The notes under the pieces: model-generated | The model's database searches: none | What the model was told of the DNA's origin: nothing | Seen by the model: the letters and a program-made list of their open reading frames with translations, nothing else | Assembly: GCF_027604915.1 (NCBI RefSeq) | Contig: NZ_JAJAQC010000005.1 | Location: forward strand, 1 to 64,000 | DNA: 64,000 nucleotides | Direction: 5' to 3' | Source of the DNA: Streptomonospora mangrovi | Lineage (GTDB): Bacteria > Actinomycetota > Actinomycetes > Streptosporangiales > Streptosporangiaceae | Shown: positions 1 through 8,229 of the stretch, in pieces | How the letters are laid out: each line of letters opens with the position of its first letter | Numbering within the stretch: position 1 is the stretch's first letter | Program-made: the position numbers and the translations under genes

Positions 1-15
1 GGGGCGCCGCGCCGT

Positions 16-801
16 TCAGGTGAGGTCGAGGCCGCCGTCGACGGTGAGGACCTGGCCGGTGAGCCAGGTGGCGCCCGGGTCGGCGAGGCGGAGGACCCAT
101 GCGGCGACCTCCTCGGGCTCGCCCCGGCGGCCCAGCGGGATCTGGCGGGCTTCGGTCTCCTTGATGCGGCGCACGGTGGCCTCGGGCAGCCCGGCCGCCG
201 ACAGCGCCTCGCTCTCGGTGGGTCCCGGCGCCAGGGCGTTGACGCGCACGCCCTCGGGCGCGAGTTCCAGGGCCCAGCAGCGCGTCAGGTGCTCGACGGC
301 GGCCTTGGAGGCGGCGTAGTGCGCGGCGCCGGGCAGCGGCCGGTGGCCGTAGGTGCTGGACACGTTGACGATCGCGCCGCGCCGTCGGCGGAGGTGCGGC
401 AGGGCGGCGGCGGCCAGGAGGCTGGGCGCGGTGACGTTGAGCGCGAACAGGTCGTTGACGCGGGCCGCCTCGGTGTCGGCCAACGGCATCATCGCCGTGG
501 CACCGGCGTTGTTGACGAGCAGGTCGATACGGCCCCAGGCGGCGACGGCTGCCTCGGCGACCTCGGCGGGGGCGTGGGCGGAGCGCAGGTCGGCCGGGTG
601 GATCTCGATGCCGGGGTGCTGGGCGGCGGTGGCCTGCAACGCCTCGGGGCGGCGTCCCACACCCAGGACGCGGGCTCCGGCACGGGCCAGGGCTATCGCG
701 GTGGCGCGGCCGATACCTGAACCGGCTCCGGTGACGATCGCGACGCGGCCGCCGAAGAGCCCCTGCCCGCGCTGATCGTGGTACGGCGGTGTGGTCAACA
801 C
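16..801 (-). CDS. SDR family NAD(P)-dependent oxidoreductase
   Basis: A classical short-chain dehydrogenase/reductase of about 261 residues, the usual length. Seen: nucleotide-binding TGAGSGIG (residues 24-31), NNAG (97-100), the catalytic set N122, S149, Y162, K166 (YAASK) and a C-terminal TVDGG. It is presumably a cytosolic NAD(P)(H)-dependent alcohol/ketone oxidoreductase; the substrate cannot be told from sequence. I chose the GTG at 801 because AAGGGGGA lies just upstream; the TTG at 798 is equally well placed, and an in-frame extension to 837 would run through the operator. The gene is divergent from an ArsR regulator, and a 31-bp inverted repeat lies between them, so it is probably that regulator's target. 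Confidence 0.9.
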   Translation of the reverse strand: MLTTPPYHDQRGQGLFGGRVAIVTGAGSGIGRATAIALARAGARVLGVGRRPEALQATAAQHPGIEIHPADLRSAHAPAEVAEAAVAAWGRIDLLVNNAGATAMMPLADTEAARVNDLFALNVTAPSLLAAAALPHLRRRRGAIVNVSSTYGHRPLPGAAHYAASKAAVEHLTRCWALELAPEGVRVNALAPGPTESEALSAAGLPEATVRRIKETEARQIPLGRRGEPEEVAAWVLRLADPGATWLTGQVLTVDGGLDLT

Positions 802-807
802 ATCCCC

Positions 808-838
808 CTTGTTCGATGTTCGTCGAATGTCGAACAAG
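808..838. promoter_or_regulatory. Inverted-repeat operator between SDR and ArsR genes
   Basis: The 9-base arms CTTGTTCGA (808-816) and TCGAACAAG (830-838) flank a second perfect palindrome, TTCGTCGAA (819-827). The repeat covers the space just upstream of a TAGCAT -10 element (840-845) for the ArsR gene and the start region of the SDR gene. This is where an autoregulating repressor would block both promoters. Assignment to the adjacent ArsR protein is inference. Confidence 0.6.
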
Positions 839-851
839 CTAGCATGGCGGC

Positions 852-1199
852 ATGAGACGAGCGCACCACCCGGCGACAGAGGACGTGGCCCTGACCGAGG
901 TGATGGCGGCGCTCAGCGACCCCGTGCGCATCGGACTGCTGCGGGTGCTGGCCGACGGCGGCGAGCGCGGGTGGGGGGAACTCCGGGCGCCGGTGGCCAA
1001 GTCGACGCTCAGCCACCACCTGCGGGTACTGCGCGACGCGGGGGTGACCCGCACCCGCCAGGAGGGGACCCGCTGCTACGTGCGGCTGCGGCGCGCGGAC
1101 CTGGAGGCGCGCTTCCCCGGCCTGATCAGCGCCGTCCTGGCGGCGGCCGACGCCGACGAGGTAGGCAGCGGCGTCGGGCTCGCCGCCGAGGCTTCCTGA
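852..1199 (+). CDS. ArsR-family winged-helix transcriptional regulator
   Basis: A 115-residue winged-helix protein of typical ArsR length. SDPVRIGLLRVL (about residues 22-33) and the recognition region KSTLSHHLRVLRDAG (about 50-64) match the ArsR fold; GTRCYVRL forms the wing. The usual CxC metal-sensing motif is absent (one cysteine only), so it is likely a non-metal member answering a small molecule or redox cue. TAGCAT at 840-845 lies 6 nt before the ATG and no ribosome site is visible, so the mRNA is probably leaderless. The 808-838 palindrome suggests autorepression and control of the divergent SDR gene. Confidence 0.85.
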   Translation: MRRAHHPATEDVALTEVMAALSDPVRIGLLRVLADGGERGWGELRAPVAKSTLSHHLRVLRDAGVTRTRQEGTRCYVRLRRADLEARFPGLISAVLAAADADEVGSGVGLAAEAS

Positions 1200-1712
1200 G
1201 TCCGCGACCCGCCGAGCCCGACCGGCCCGATTCCCGTTGGCGCCCGGTGCGGATTCACCGGCGGCATGGATTCAGGGCGCACCCCGATGCCGCTTTCAGC
1301 CCCGCGCGGGAAAGGCCGTCGTCGGATGTATACGCGCGGCCCGGTTCAGTGCTTTGCCGATTCACAATGCCACATGAGGAATTTCCGCAGCTCAGCCGGA
1401 CGGGGAATCCATCGCCGGAAGACGAACCGCGCACAGGACGTCCGCTCTGTTCGCTGCGCCCTTTTTCGTGAGTGAAGGACGCGCTTTTTCAGCACAGGGA
1501 CGAATGGCAGGCGCCTGATGTGGACGGGGGTCCGCGTTTTCACCTCGCGCGATGGAACGCCTTCGCGGCAGAAGTCCGCGATCCGTACCGGTGAGCGCTT
1601 TCCGAACACTTGCGGCCGACGGAGTCGGCTCGTCGGTTCCGGCGGTCCGGGCGGTCTCCCCGGCGCTTCCGAGGCCGCCCAGGTGGTCCGGGCGACCGGG
1701 CGGCCCTGCGGG
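1200..1712. other. Intergenic stretch without a convincing gene
   Basis: About 510 bases between the ArsR gene and the convergent DUF4229 gene. Roughly 1250-1560 is clearly less GC-rich than the surroundings, and no open frame there has actinobacterial codon bias or a recognisable protein. I see no clean terminator hairpin, repeat or RNA gene. It could be decayed sequence. Confidence 0.4.
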
Positions 1713-2198
1713 TCAGCGCTCGGCGGGCTCGGTCGCCGCTGCGGTCGCGCCCGGGGCGCTCGACGCGCTGGACGCGCTCTCAGGAGCGTCGGCGGCACCC
1801 TCCGCGCCGCCCCGGACGGCCGGGCCGTCCGCGAGGCGCTCCGGGCTCTCAGGGCGCTCCTGGACCCCCTGCTCCTCCTCCGCCCCACTGCCGCCGGCGG
1901 TCGCGCCGGGCTCCCCCGCCTCTGCTGCGGCGGCCTTCGCCGCCGCCTGGGCGGCGTCCTCCTTGGCGGCTCCGGCCTCCAGGCGGTCGCCGATTCCGCG
2001 CATGTTGGCGATGCCTCCGGCGATGACGGCCGACACGGCGTCCCGCTGGCGGGCCAGGAGCACGTAGCTCACCATGCCGCTGATCAGCACCGCGAGGGCG
2101 GCGGCCAGCAGGCCCCGGGCGCCCAGGAGGTACAGGACTCCGAAGGCCACCGCGAACAGCAGCAGCCGGGCTGCGGTGTAGGCGACGACGCTACGCAT
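1713..2198 (-). CDS. DUF4229 family membrane protein
   Basis: About 161 residues. Two hydrophobic helices at the N-terminus (about 4-25 and 30-48) are followed by an amphipathic region and a long Ala/Glu/Gly/Ser-rich tail predicted to be disordered and cytoplasmic. This is the layout of the actinobacterial DUF4229 family, whose function is unknown to me. The ATG at 2198 (protein begins MRSVVAYTAARL) is preceded by GAGGCGGTTTTC, a usable ribosome site; an upstream in-frame start at 2222 is less likely. It is divergent from bldC across about 390 bases. Confidence 0.75.
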   Translation of the reverse strand: MRSVVAYTAARLLLFAVAFGVLYLLGARGLLAAALAVLISGMVSYVLLARQRDAVSAVIAGGIANMRGIGDRLEAGAAKEDAAQAAAKAAAAEAGEPGATAGGSGAEEEQGVQERPESPERLADGPAVRGGAEGAADAPESASSASSAPGATAAATEPAER

Positions 2199-2588
2199 GA
2201 AAACCGCCTCACAACGGATCAATCGGCAATAGATTGAGACGTGGGCGCGGCGCGCGGCCGGCGATCACCGGTGTGCGACCGCCCGCTTGAGGTGGCGTGC
2301 GGGCGCCTCCGCCCCGTCCTTGCCAGGGTAAGGGCTGGTCGGCGGCGCCTGGATCCGCCCCCGGCGGGAGGACGTGGAGCCGCTGCGGTCGGAAGGGCCA
2401 TACCGATGATGGGACCTCCGAATCCGGCACTCCGAAATGAAGGTTACGTTCCGGTCACATATCGCGCACTCGCCACCTGTTCCTCTCTGTTTTTACGAAA
2501 ACTAGGGAGGAAACGGACTAACTCATGCACACTAGGGGAGCAAACGCCCGCCTCCCCCAAACACACTTGGCGGGCCCGAAGGGGGATT
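2199..2588. promoter_or_regulatory. Upstream region of bldC / DUF4229 divergent promoter region
   Basis: Non-coding. From about 2430 to 2588 the sequence becomes AT-richer, with two ACTAGGG elements (near 2501 and 2531), and ends in the AAGGGGG ribosome site of bldC. Individual promoter hexamers cannot be fixed with confidence. The length of the leader is in keeping with a developmentally controlled gene. Confidence 0.4.
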
Positions 2589-2789
2589 GTGAAGGTGGAA
2601 AGAGGAAGCGAACGCTTGCTGACCCCTGGAGAGGTGGCATCCCTCTTCCGAGTCGACCCCAAGACCGTGACTCGGTGGGCCGCCTCGGGACGGATCAGCA
2701 GCATCCGCACACCCGGCGGTCACCGCCGGTTCCGCGAGTCCGAAGTCCGCGCCCTACTCCATGGAGAGCCAACCGAGTCCACGCCCTGA
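2589..2789 (+). CDS. bldC: BldC-type MerR-like developmental regulator
   Basis: A 66-residue single-domain DNA-binding protein. LLTPGEVASLFRVDPKTVTR followed by WAASGRISSIRTPGGHRRFR closely matches BldC of Streptomyces as I remember it: a MerR-like winged HTH without an effector domain that binds head-to-tail on direct repeats and controls entry into aerial growth and sporulation. The GTG at 2589 follows AAGGGGG at a good distance; an in-frame GTG two codons later is possible. Much longer in-frame extensions upstream have no family support. It stands alone, followed by about 175 non-coding bases. Confidence 0.88.
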   Translation: MKVERGSERLLTPGEVASLFRVDPKTVTRWAASGRISSIRTPGGHRRFRESEVRALLHGEPTESTP

Positions 2790-2966
2790 ACCGGGCACCC
2801 GTAGGCCGCCCGCTCGTCGGAGCCCCTCGCGGCGACGCGCCCGTCCACCGCCACCGGGATCCTCGTCTCGCGCATGCGCCGGGGCGACGGAGCATCCCGC
2901 TCCCGCGTGGCCACCGGGCCAATTCGTTCCGGCGCGTTCGGAAACGATCCCGGATAGGCTGAAACC

Positions 2967-3311
2967 ATGGTGTGGCTCGCTGGCCTTATCACGCTGCTCA
3001 CGATCGTGCTCTGGGTGTACGCGTTCTTCGACGCGCTCACCGCTCCCGCCGCCGAGGTGCGCAATCTGCCGAAGATCCTGTGGCTGATCATCATCGTGCT
3101 GTTCACGCCGGTCGGCCCGCTACTGTGGATCTTCCTCGGCCGGCCCCGGAACACCCCGGAGCCGCTGGACCCGCCCGTCGAGGACCCCTCGCTGGAGCAC
3201 CTGGACCCGGCGGACTTCGAGGACACGTCACCGCGCGACATCCCGCGCGGCCCCGACGACGACCCGGAGTTCCTGCGCATGCTGAACCGGCGCATCAACC
3301 CCGAGGACTAG
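2967..3311 (+). CDS. PLDc_N-domain small membrane protein
   Basis: A 114-residue protein with two transmembrane helices (about 3-25 and 37-58) and an acidic, proline-rich cytoplasmic tail. The pattern NLPKILWLIIIVLF followed by GPLLWIFLGRP is that of the PLDc_N domain, named for the N-terminal membrane anchor of cardiolipin synthases but here without any phospholipase D catalytic domain. Function is unknown. TAGGCT at 2955-2960 sits 6 nt before the ATG with no ribosome site, so a leaderless mRNA is likely. A strong hairpin follows and separates it from the convergent ccs operon. Confidence 0.8.
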   Translation: MVWLAGLITLLTIVLWVYAFFDALTAPAAEVRNLPKILWLIIIVLFTPVGPLLWIFLGRPRNTPEPLDPPVEDPSLEHLDPADFEDTSPRDIPRGPDDDPEFLRMLNRRINPED

Positions 3312-3330
3312 CGCCGCACACCGCGCACAC

Positions 3331-3367
3331 ACGTGCGGGCCGCCCCCGACCGGGGCGGCCCGCACGT
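3331..3367. terminator. Bidirectional terminator hairpin
   Basis: A perfect 16-bp stem (3331-3346 with 3352-3367) and a 5-nt loop lie between the convergent PLDc_N gene and ccsB, 20 bases after the former's stop. It fits a terminator serving both directions. Confidence 0.85.
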
Positions 3368-3413
3368 TCGCTTTTGTAGGTGTCGACGCGCGCCCGGGGG
3401 CGCGGCGCCGGGC

Positions 3414-4505
3414 TCAGGCGTAGCTGTGCAGCCCGCTGAACAGGTAGTTCACCGCGAAGAAGTTGAACAGCAGGCAGCCAAACCCGATCAGCCCGATCCA
3501 GGTGGCCTTGCTGCCGCGCCACCCGGCGGTGGCGCGGGCGTGCAGGTAGGCGGCGTAGGCCACCCAGGTGATGAACGACCACACCTCCTTGGGGTCCCAG
3601 CCCCAGAACCGGCCCCACGCCTCGTCGGCCCACACCGCGCCCGCGATGATCGCGAACGTCCACAGCGGGAACGCCAGCACGATGAAGCGGTGGGAGACCC
3701 GGTCCAGCAGCTCGGAGTCGGGCAGCTTGGCGGCCACCCCGCTGACCCGCTCCCCCGCCGCTCGGCGGATCTCGGTGCGCCGCGCCATCAGGTAGGCGAT
3801 GGCGCCCGCGCCCGCCACCATGAACCCGCCGGTGGCGATGATCGCGGCCGACACGTGGATGGCGATCCAGTAGGAGTGCAGCGCGGGGATGACCGGCCCG
3901 GCCTCGCTGTAGAGCCAGCGCGCGGCGATCCCCAGCAGCACCAGCACCGGCAGCAGCACGAACGTGCCCAGGAACCGCGCCTGGTAGCGGATCGCGGCGT
4001 AGAGGAACGCGGCGACGCTGCACAGGCAGATCGCCACCACGAACTCGAACATGTTGCCCCACGGCCAGCGGTCGGCCGCCATGCCGCGCGTGGCGATCTG
4101 GCCGGCGTTGAGCAGCAGGCCCAGCGCGGTCACCACCAGCGCGATACGCCCCACCACGTGCTGGGCGGCGCTGGGCTCGGGCTCCTCGCGGCGCATCCGC
4201 ACCCGCATGTCGTCCTCGGCGTCGAGGTCGGCCATGCCGCCGGTGCCCGGCGCCGCGCCGGAGCCCGCGGCGCCCGCGGACCCGGCGGCGCCCACGGCGG
4301 CGGGCTCGGCCGCGCCCCGCGCCGCGGCGGCGCCCGCCGGCATCAGCCGGTTGGCGCGCAGGCGCCGGCGCCGCCCGTAGGCCGCCTCCACGGCGAACAG
4401 GAACAGCGCGATCGCGTAGGCCACGATCATCGCGATGATCAGCGAGTCGCTGACCGCGGCGAGGTTGGTGTCCACCGCTGTCTCGGCGGCGAGCGTGTGC
4501 TCCAC
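3414..4505 (-). CDS. ccsB: Cytochrome c biogenesis protein CcsB (ResC)
   Basis: A 363-residue polytopic membrane protein with about eight hydrophobic helices. The tryptophan-rich heme-handling segment WGWDPKEVWSFITW lies near residues 298-312, the hallmark of CcsA/CcsB/ResC, with conserved histidines in flanking helices. With ResB it forms the system II heme-export and apocytochrome c ligation complex. A long Ala/Gly linker (about 50-95) between the first helix and the core is typical of actinobacterial members. The GTG at 4505 starts 3 nt after the resB stop, so it is translationally coupled as the last gene of resA-ccdA-resB-ccsB. Confidence 0.93.
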   Translation of the reverse strand: MEHTLAAETAVDTNLAAVSDSLIIAMIVAYAIALFLFAVEAAYGRRRRLRANRLMPAGAAAARGAAEPAAVGAAGSAGAAGSGAAPGTGGMADLDAEDDMRVRMRREEPEPSAAQHVVGRIALVVTALGLLLNAGQIATRGMAADRWPWGNMFEFVVAICLCSVAAFLYAAIRYQARFLGTFVLLPVLVLLGIAARWLYSEAGPVIPALHSYWIAIHVSAAIIATGGFMVAGAGAIAYLMARRTEIRRAAGERVSGVAAKLPDSELLDRVSHRFIVLAFPLWTFAIIAGAVWADEAWGRFWGWDPKEVWSFITWVAYAAYLHARATAGWRGSKATWIGLIGFGCLLFNFFAVNYLFSGLHSYA

Positions 4506-4508
4506 CGG

Positions 4509-6128
4509 CTACTCCTTCGTGCCTGTGTCGGTGGCGGGGGTCTCCCGCAGTCGGTCTCTCAGCGAGGTGGCGAACCGGTGGAACTCGGCGGTCAGCGCCG
4601 CGTTCTCCGTCTTGCTCAGCCCGGCGACCTCGACCACCGTACGCCCGTCCTCACTCGGCCGGGCGCGCACCCAGGCGCGGCGCGGGCGCACGAACAGGGT
4701 GGCCAGCAGGCCCAGGACCGCCGTGGCGGCCGCCGCCAGCGCGGGCACCCGCGAGGGGTCGCTGTTGACCTGCATGCTGATGTAGTCGCGGTAGCCGGTG
4801 AAGGTCACCGTTCCGGCGCCGTCGGGCAGCTCCCAGGTGTCGCCGGGCGACAGCTCCGGCGACTCGCCCAGTTCGCGCATGTCGTCGGTGTAGAGCTGGT
4901 ACACCGACTGCGACCGGCCGTCGTCCATGCCCAGGTCGCCCTGGTAGCCGGTGAGCGTGACGACCGGGTTGCGGGGGTCGGGGAAGGTCGAGACGAGTTC
5001 GCCGTCGGACCCTTCGGCGGCCGAGGGCAGGAACACCGCCGTGAAGCCCAACTGCTCCTCGCCGGCGTCGGGGACCTTGATCACGCCGTCGGAGGTGAAC
5101 GCGGTCTCCTCGCGGGCGATGAAGGGCACCGGCTGGTCGAACACCACGTCGCCCTCGGCGTTGGTGACGCGGAACTCCGGCGCGTAGCCGTGGCCGAGGA
5201 GGTAGACCTGGGCGCCGTCCACCGACAGCGGGTGGTTGACCGCGAGGTGGTGGCGCTGCTCGGGCGCGTCGGGCGCGGCCCGGTAGGACAGGTCGGCGGA
5301 GAACGCGGCGGCCTGGCCGCTGAGGTCGCCCTCCTCGATGAAGCTGGCCTGGAACTCCTCGACGGTGAAGGAGAACGGCTGGAGGTCGCCCTCGTCCACG
5401 GCGGTGCCCGGGAAGAACGCGTCGTAGGAGGTCAGCGTGTTGGCGAAACCGTCGCCCTCGACCACCAGCATGTTGCCGCGGTAGCCCAGGAACGAGCCCG
5501 CGCCCAGGGCGATCAGCAGTGCCAGCAGGGCCAGGTGGAACAGCACGTTTCCGGTCTCGCGCAGGTAGCCGGTCTCGGCCGCCAGCGCCCGGGCGCCCCC
5601 CGGCTCCTCGGCGGTGTCGATCCGGTGGCGCCGCAGCAGCGCGCGGGCGGCCTCCACCACCCGCTCGGGCGGCGCGGCGGTGGTGAACGTCGCCGAGTAG
5701 GGCATGCGCTCCAGGTTGCGCGGGGTCCGGGGCGGGCGCGCCCGCATGGCGCGGTAGTGCGCGGCGGCGCGCGGCAGCACGCAGCCGGTCAGCGACACGA
5801 ACAGCAGCAGGTAGATCGCCGCGTACCAGGGCGAGGAGTAGACGTCGAAGAGGTAGAACCGGTCCAGCCAGGGCGCGAGGTCGGGGTGCTCCAGGAAGTA
5901 GTTGCGCACCTGCTCGACGCTGACGCCGCGCTGGGGCAGCATCGAGCCGGGGATGGCGCCCACGGCCAGCAGGAACAGCAGGATCAGCGCCGTGCGCATC
6001 GAGGTGAGGATGCGCCAGGCCCAGCGCGCCCAGCCCAGGGCCGACAGGCGCGGCGCCTCGGGGCGGTCGCGGGGCGGGCGTGGCGCGGCGGTGCCGGGCG
6101 CGGTGGCGGATGCGGATTCGGTGGGCAC
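4509..6128 (-). CDS. resB: Cytochrome c biogenesis protein ResB (Ccs1)
   Basis: About 539 residues. Membrane helices near the N-terminus (the first after ILTSMRTALILLFLL, and a second about 60 residues on), a third after LRETGNVLFHLALLALLIAL, a large extracytoplasmic domain, and a final helix before VRPRRAW is the ResB/Ccs1 layout. It partners CcsB in delivering heme to apocytochrome c for the respiratory chain. The GTG at 6128 is 2 nt after the ccdA stop. A longer open frame continues upstream to 6851 but there it only shadows ccdA on another frame, so I reject it as part of the gene. Confidence 0.92.
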   Translation of the reverse strand: MPTESASATAPGTAAPRPPRDRPEAPRLSALGWARWAWRILTSMRTALILLFLLAVGAIPGSMLPQRGVSVEQVRNYFLEHPDLAPWLDRFYLFDVYSSPWYAAIYLLLFVSLTGCVLPRAAAHYRAMRARPPRTPRNLERMPYSATFTTAAPPERVVEAARALLRRHRIDTAEEPGGARALAAETGYLRETGNVLFHLALLALLIALGAGSFLGYRGNMLVVEGDGFANTLTSYDAFFPGTAVDEGDLQPFSFTVEEFQASFIEEGDLSGQAAAFSADLSYRAAPDAPEQRHHLAVNHPLSVDGAQVYLLGHGYAPEFRVTNAEGDVVFDQPVPFIAREETAFTSDGVIKVPDAGEEQLGFTAVFLPSAAEGSDGELVSTFPDPRNPVVTLTGYQGDLGMDDGRSQSVYQLYTDDMRELGESPELSPGDTWELPDGAGTVTFTGYRDYISMQVNSDPSRVPALAAAATAVLGLLATLFVRPRRAWVRARPSEDGRTVVEVAGLSKTENAALTAEFHRFATSLRDRLRETPATDTGTKE

Positions 6129-6130
6129 TG

Positions 6131-6937
6131 CTATATCACCGTCGTGTAGTCGGCCACCCAGCCCTGGAGAAGGGCGGTGAGATCGGTCCAGAGTCCGGTC
6201 GCCAGCAGCAGCCCCACCGCGACCAGCATCGCGCCCCCGGCGGCGGTGATGGCGCGGTAGTGCCGCTTGAGGCGGGCGAACGCGCCCAGCGCGCGCCGGT
6301 ACAGCAGCGCCGCGGCGACGAACGGCAGCCCCAGGCCCACGCAGTAGACCAGGGAGAGCAGGGCGCCGCGCGCGGCGCTGCCCTCGGTGAAGGCCAGCGT
6401 CTGCACGGCGGCCAGGGTGGGGCCGATGCAGGGCGTCCAGCCCAGCCCGAACACCACGCCCAGCAGCGGCGCGCCGGCCAGGCCCGCGCTGGGCAGCCGG
6501 TGGATGCGCAGGTCGCGGTTGAGGCCGGGCACGACCCCCATGAACATCAGGCCCAGCACCACCGTGACCACGCCCAGCACGCGGGTGAGGACGTCGGCGT
6601 GGTCCAGGAGCAGGCCGCCGATGCCGCCGACGAACACGCCGGCGGTGACGAACACCGCGCTGAACCCGGCGATGAACAGCAGGCTGCCCGCGAGCATGGT
6701 GCCGCGCCGGGCCGCCAGGACGTCGTCGGCGGTGGGTTCGGGGGCGCCTGGCCCCAGGGCGGCGGCGTGGGCGCGGCGGCGCGCGGCGAGGTCGGCGCCG
6801 GTCATGCCGGTGACGTAGGAGAGGTAGCCGGGCACCAGCGGCAGCACGCACGGCGACAGGAACGACGCCAGGCCGGCGGCCAGGGCGAGCGGGACGGCCA
6901 GGAGCAGGGAGCCGTGGAGGACGGTGTCGGCGATCAT
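6131..6937 (-). CDS. ccdA: Thiol-disulfide interchange membrane protein CcdA
   Basis: A 268-residue protein of six helices in the CcdA/DsbD-transmembrane fold. The two redox cysteines are in SPCVLPLVPGYLSYVTG (about residues 28-44) and GWTPCIGPTLAAV (second half). It carries reducing equivalents from cytoplasmic thioredoxin to the extracytoplasmic thioredoxin ResA, which keeps apocytochrome c cysteines reduced. The ATG at 6937 overlaps the resA stop (ATGA, 6934-6937), and the gene ends 2 nt before resB, so all four genes are probably one transcript. Linker residues 62-80, rich in alanine, are an actinobacterial extension. Confidence 0.93.
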   Translation of the reverse strand: MIADTVLHGSLLLAVPLALAAGLASFLSPCVLPLVPGYLSYVTGMTGADLAARRRAHAAALGPGAPEPTADDVLAARRGTMLAGSLLFIAGFSAVFVTAGVFVGGIGGLLLDHADVLTRVLGVVTVVLGLMFMGVVPGLNRDLRIHRLPSAGLAGAPLLGVVFGLGWTPCIGPTLAAVQTLAFTEGSAARGALLSLVYCVGLGLPFVAAALLYRRALGAFARLKRHYRAITAAGGAMLVAVGLLLATGLWTDLTALLQGWVADYTTVI

Positions 6938-7581
6938 GCGGAGTCCGCGGAGTCGCCGGAGCCGGCGCCGCCGCCGTCCTCGGCCAGCACGGTCTCGACC
7001 AGGCCGGTCAGCTCGTTGTAGCCGGTCTCGCCGATGACGCGGGCGGCGATGCGGCCCTCGCGGTCCAGCACCAGGGTGGAGGGGATCGCGGCGGGCGGCA
7101 CGGTGTCACGGAACGCCTGGGGCACCGCGCCCGGCTGGTCGAAGAGGCTGGGGTAGGCGACCTCCTGGTTCTCCTGGAAGGCCGCGGCGGCGGTGCTGTT
7201 GTCCTTGATGTTGACGCCGAGGAAGCGCAGGCCGTCGTCCTTGTGCTCGGTGTAGACCTCGTTGAGGACGGGGGTCTCCGAGCGGCACGGGCCGCACCAG
7301 CTCGCCCAGAAGTTGACGACCAGGACGTGGCCGCGGTAGTCGGCGAGGTCGACGGGGTCGCCTTCGAGGGTCTCGCCGCTGACCTCGGGCGCGGGCTCCC
7401 GGTCGGCGGGCGCGAAGGAGGTGCTGGAGCCGTCGCCCTCGATGTAGCGGTCGTCCTGGGAGCCGGAGCCGCCGGAGGAGCCGTCGCCGCTGAAGCCGCC
7501 GGCGCAGCCGGTCAGCAGGAGCAGCAGCGCCGTGGCCGCGGCGGCGGAGCGGACGCGCGCGGGCGTGGTCTTCCAGGGCAT
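6934..7581 (-). CDS. resA: ResA/TlpA-type thioredoxin lipoprotein
   Basis: About 215 residues. An N-terminal lipoprotein signal ends in the lipobox LTGC (Cys26). A Gly/Ser-rich spacer is followed by a thioredoxin fold of the AhpC-TSA/TlpA type with NFWASWCGPC (active site near 95-100) and the cis-proline loop AIPSTLVLD. It should sit on the outer face of the membrane and reduce apocytochrome c CXXCH cysteines, taking electrons from CcdA. The ATG at 7581 is the only start that gives a proper lipoprotein signal. First gene of the resA-ccdA-resB-ccsB operon; a 7-bp inverted repeat (7629-7635 / 7653-7659) lies about 50 bases upstream. Confidence 0.92.
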   Translation of the reverse strand: MPWKTTPARVRSAAAATALLLLLTGCAGGFSGDGSSGGSGSQDDRYIEGDGSSTSFAPADREPAPEVSGETLEGDPVDLADYRGHVLVVNFWASWCGPCRSETPVLNEVYTEHKDDGLRFLGVNIKDNSTAAAAFQENQEVAYPSLFDQPGAVPQAFRDTVPPAAIPSTLVLDREGRIAARVIGETGYNELTGLVETVLAEDGGGAGSGDSADSA

Positions 7582-7791
7582 GGGCGTCAACCTAGAACGC
7601 GAGGTGGCAAGGGGCGGTAAGCGGCAACATGCGTCAACGACGAAGTGTAGTAGACGCATGGCCGCGGCCACCGGCGCCCCGAGGCGGAGGGGGGCGCGCC
7701 CGCTCCGCGCGCCCGCCGGTCCGACGCCTCGTGCCCACCCGAGGGGCGATGGGCGGGGTTTCACCGCCCCGATCGGGTGGCGCCGTTGTGA

Positions 7792-7992
7792 CTACCCGGC
7801 CTCGACGAATGCCTCGCGGAGGTAGTCGTGCACGGCGCGTTCGGGCACGCGGTAGGAGCGACCCACGCGGATCGCGGGGAGCACACCGGAGTGCACCATT
7901 CGGTAGACGGTCATCTTGGAAACACGCATGATCGTGGCGACTTCGGCCACGGTCAGGAACCGGACCTCGTCAAGGGGTGCCTTCACGTTCAT
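7792..7992 (-). CDS. Excisionase-family small HTH regulator (BldC-like)
   Basis: A 66-residue MerR-type winged HTH: FLTVAEVATIMRVSKMTVYR, then MVHSGVLPAIRVGRSYRVPE. The fold is that of excisionase/BldC-like proteins, with the RVGRSYRVPE wing typical of a small regulator conserved in this neighbourhood of actinobacterial chromosomes. There is no phage context, so a chromosomal transcription factor is more likely than a true excisionase. Targets are unknown. It is transcribed towards the resA promoter region, about 210 bases away. Confidence 0.85.
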   Translation of the reverse strand: MNVKAPLDEVRFLTVAEVATIMRVSKMTVYRMVHSGVLPAIRVGRSYRVPERAVHDYLREAFVEAG

Positions 7993-8229
7993 TCTCCGAC
8001 GCCCTCACTTCCGGACGTGAGCGTAGATGTCCCAGCCTCTGTCATCCGGCGCCTTGACCCCAACGCCGCGCCGGAGTGTTCTTCGGTAACTGCTGACACG
8101 TCCGGTTTCAGAGTAGGTCCGGGCCCACCGCTTTGAAAGGGCGGTTTTGCTGTCCCTGTGGCTACATGAGAGTCGGGGGGCCGCGTGAGGTTTAGGAAGT
8201 GGGTACCCGGGTCGCGCCGCAGATGGCCG

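Noticed and set aside
1346-1888. Minus-strand Arg/Pro-rich frame between the ArsR gene and DUF4229
   Set aside because: It overlaps the DUF4229 gene in another frame and has only compositional content.
3333-6149. Very long plus-strand open frame (938 codons) opposite ccsB/resB
   Set aside because: It is antisense to two well-supported genes; its His/Gly/Arg-rich composition is what the complement of GC-rich coding DNA gives.
4509-6851. resB extended upstream to 6851
   Set aside because: The extra 240 codons only overlap ccdA in another frame and are Arg-rich; the GTG at 6128 directly after the ccdA stop is the natural start.
7792-7992. Phage excisionase, implying an integrated element
   Set aside because: No integrase, attachment-site repeats or phage genes nearby; the gene is in a conserved chromosomal setting.
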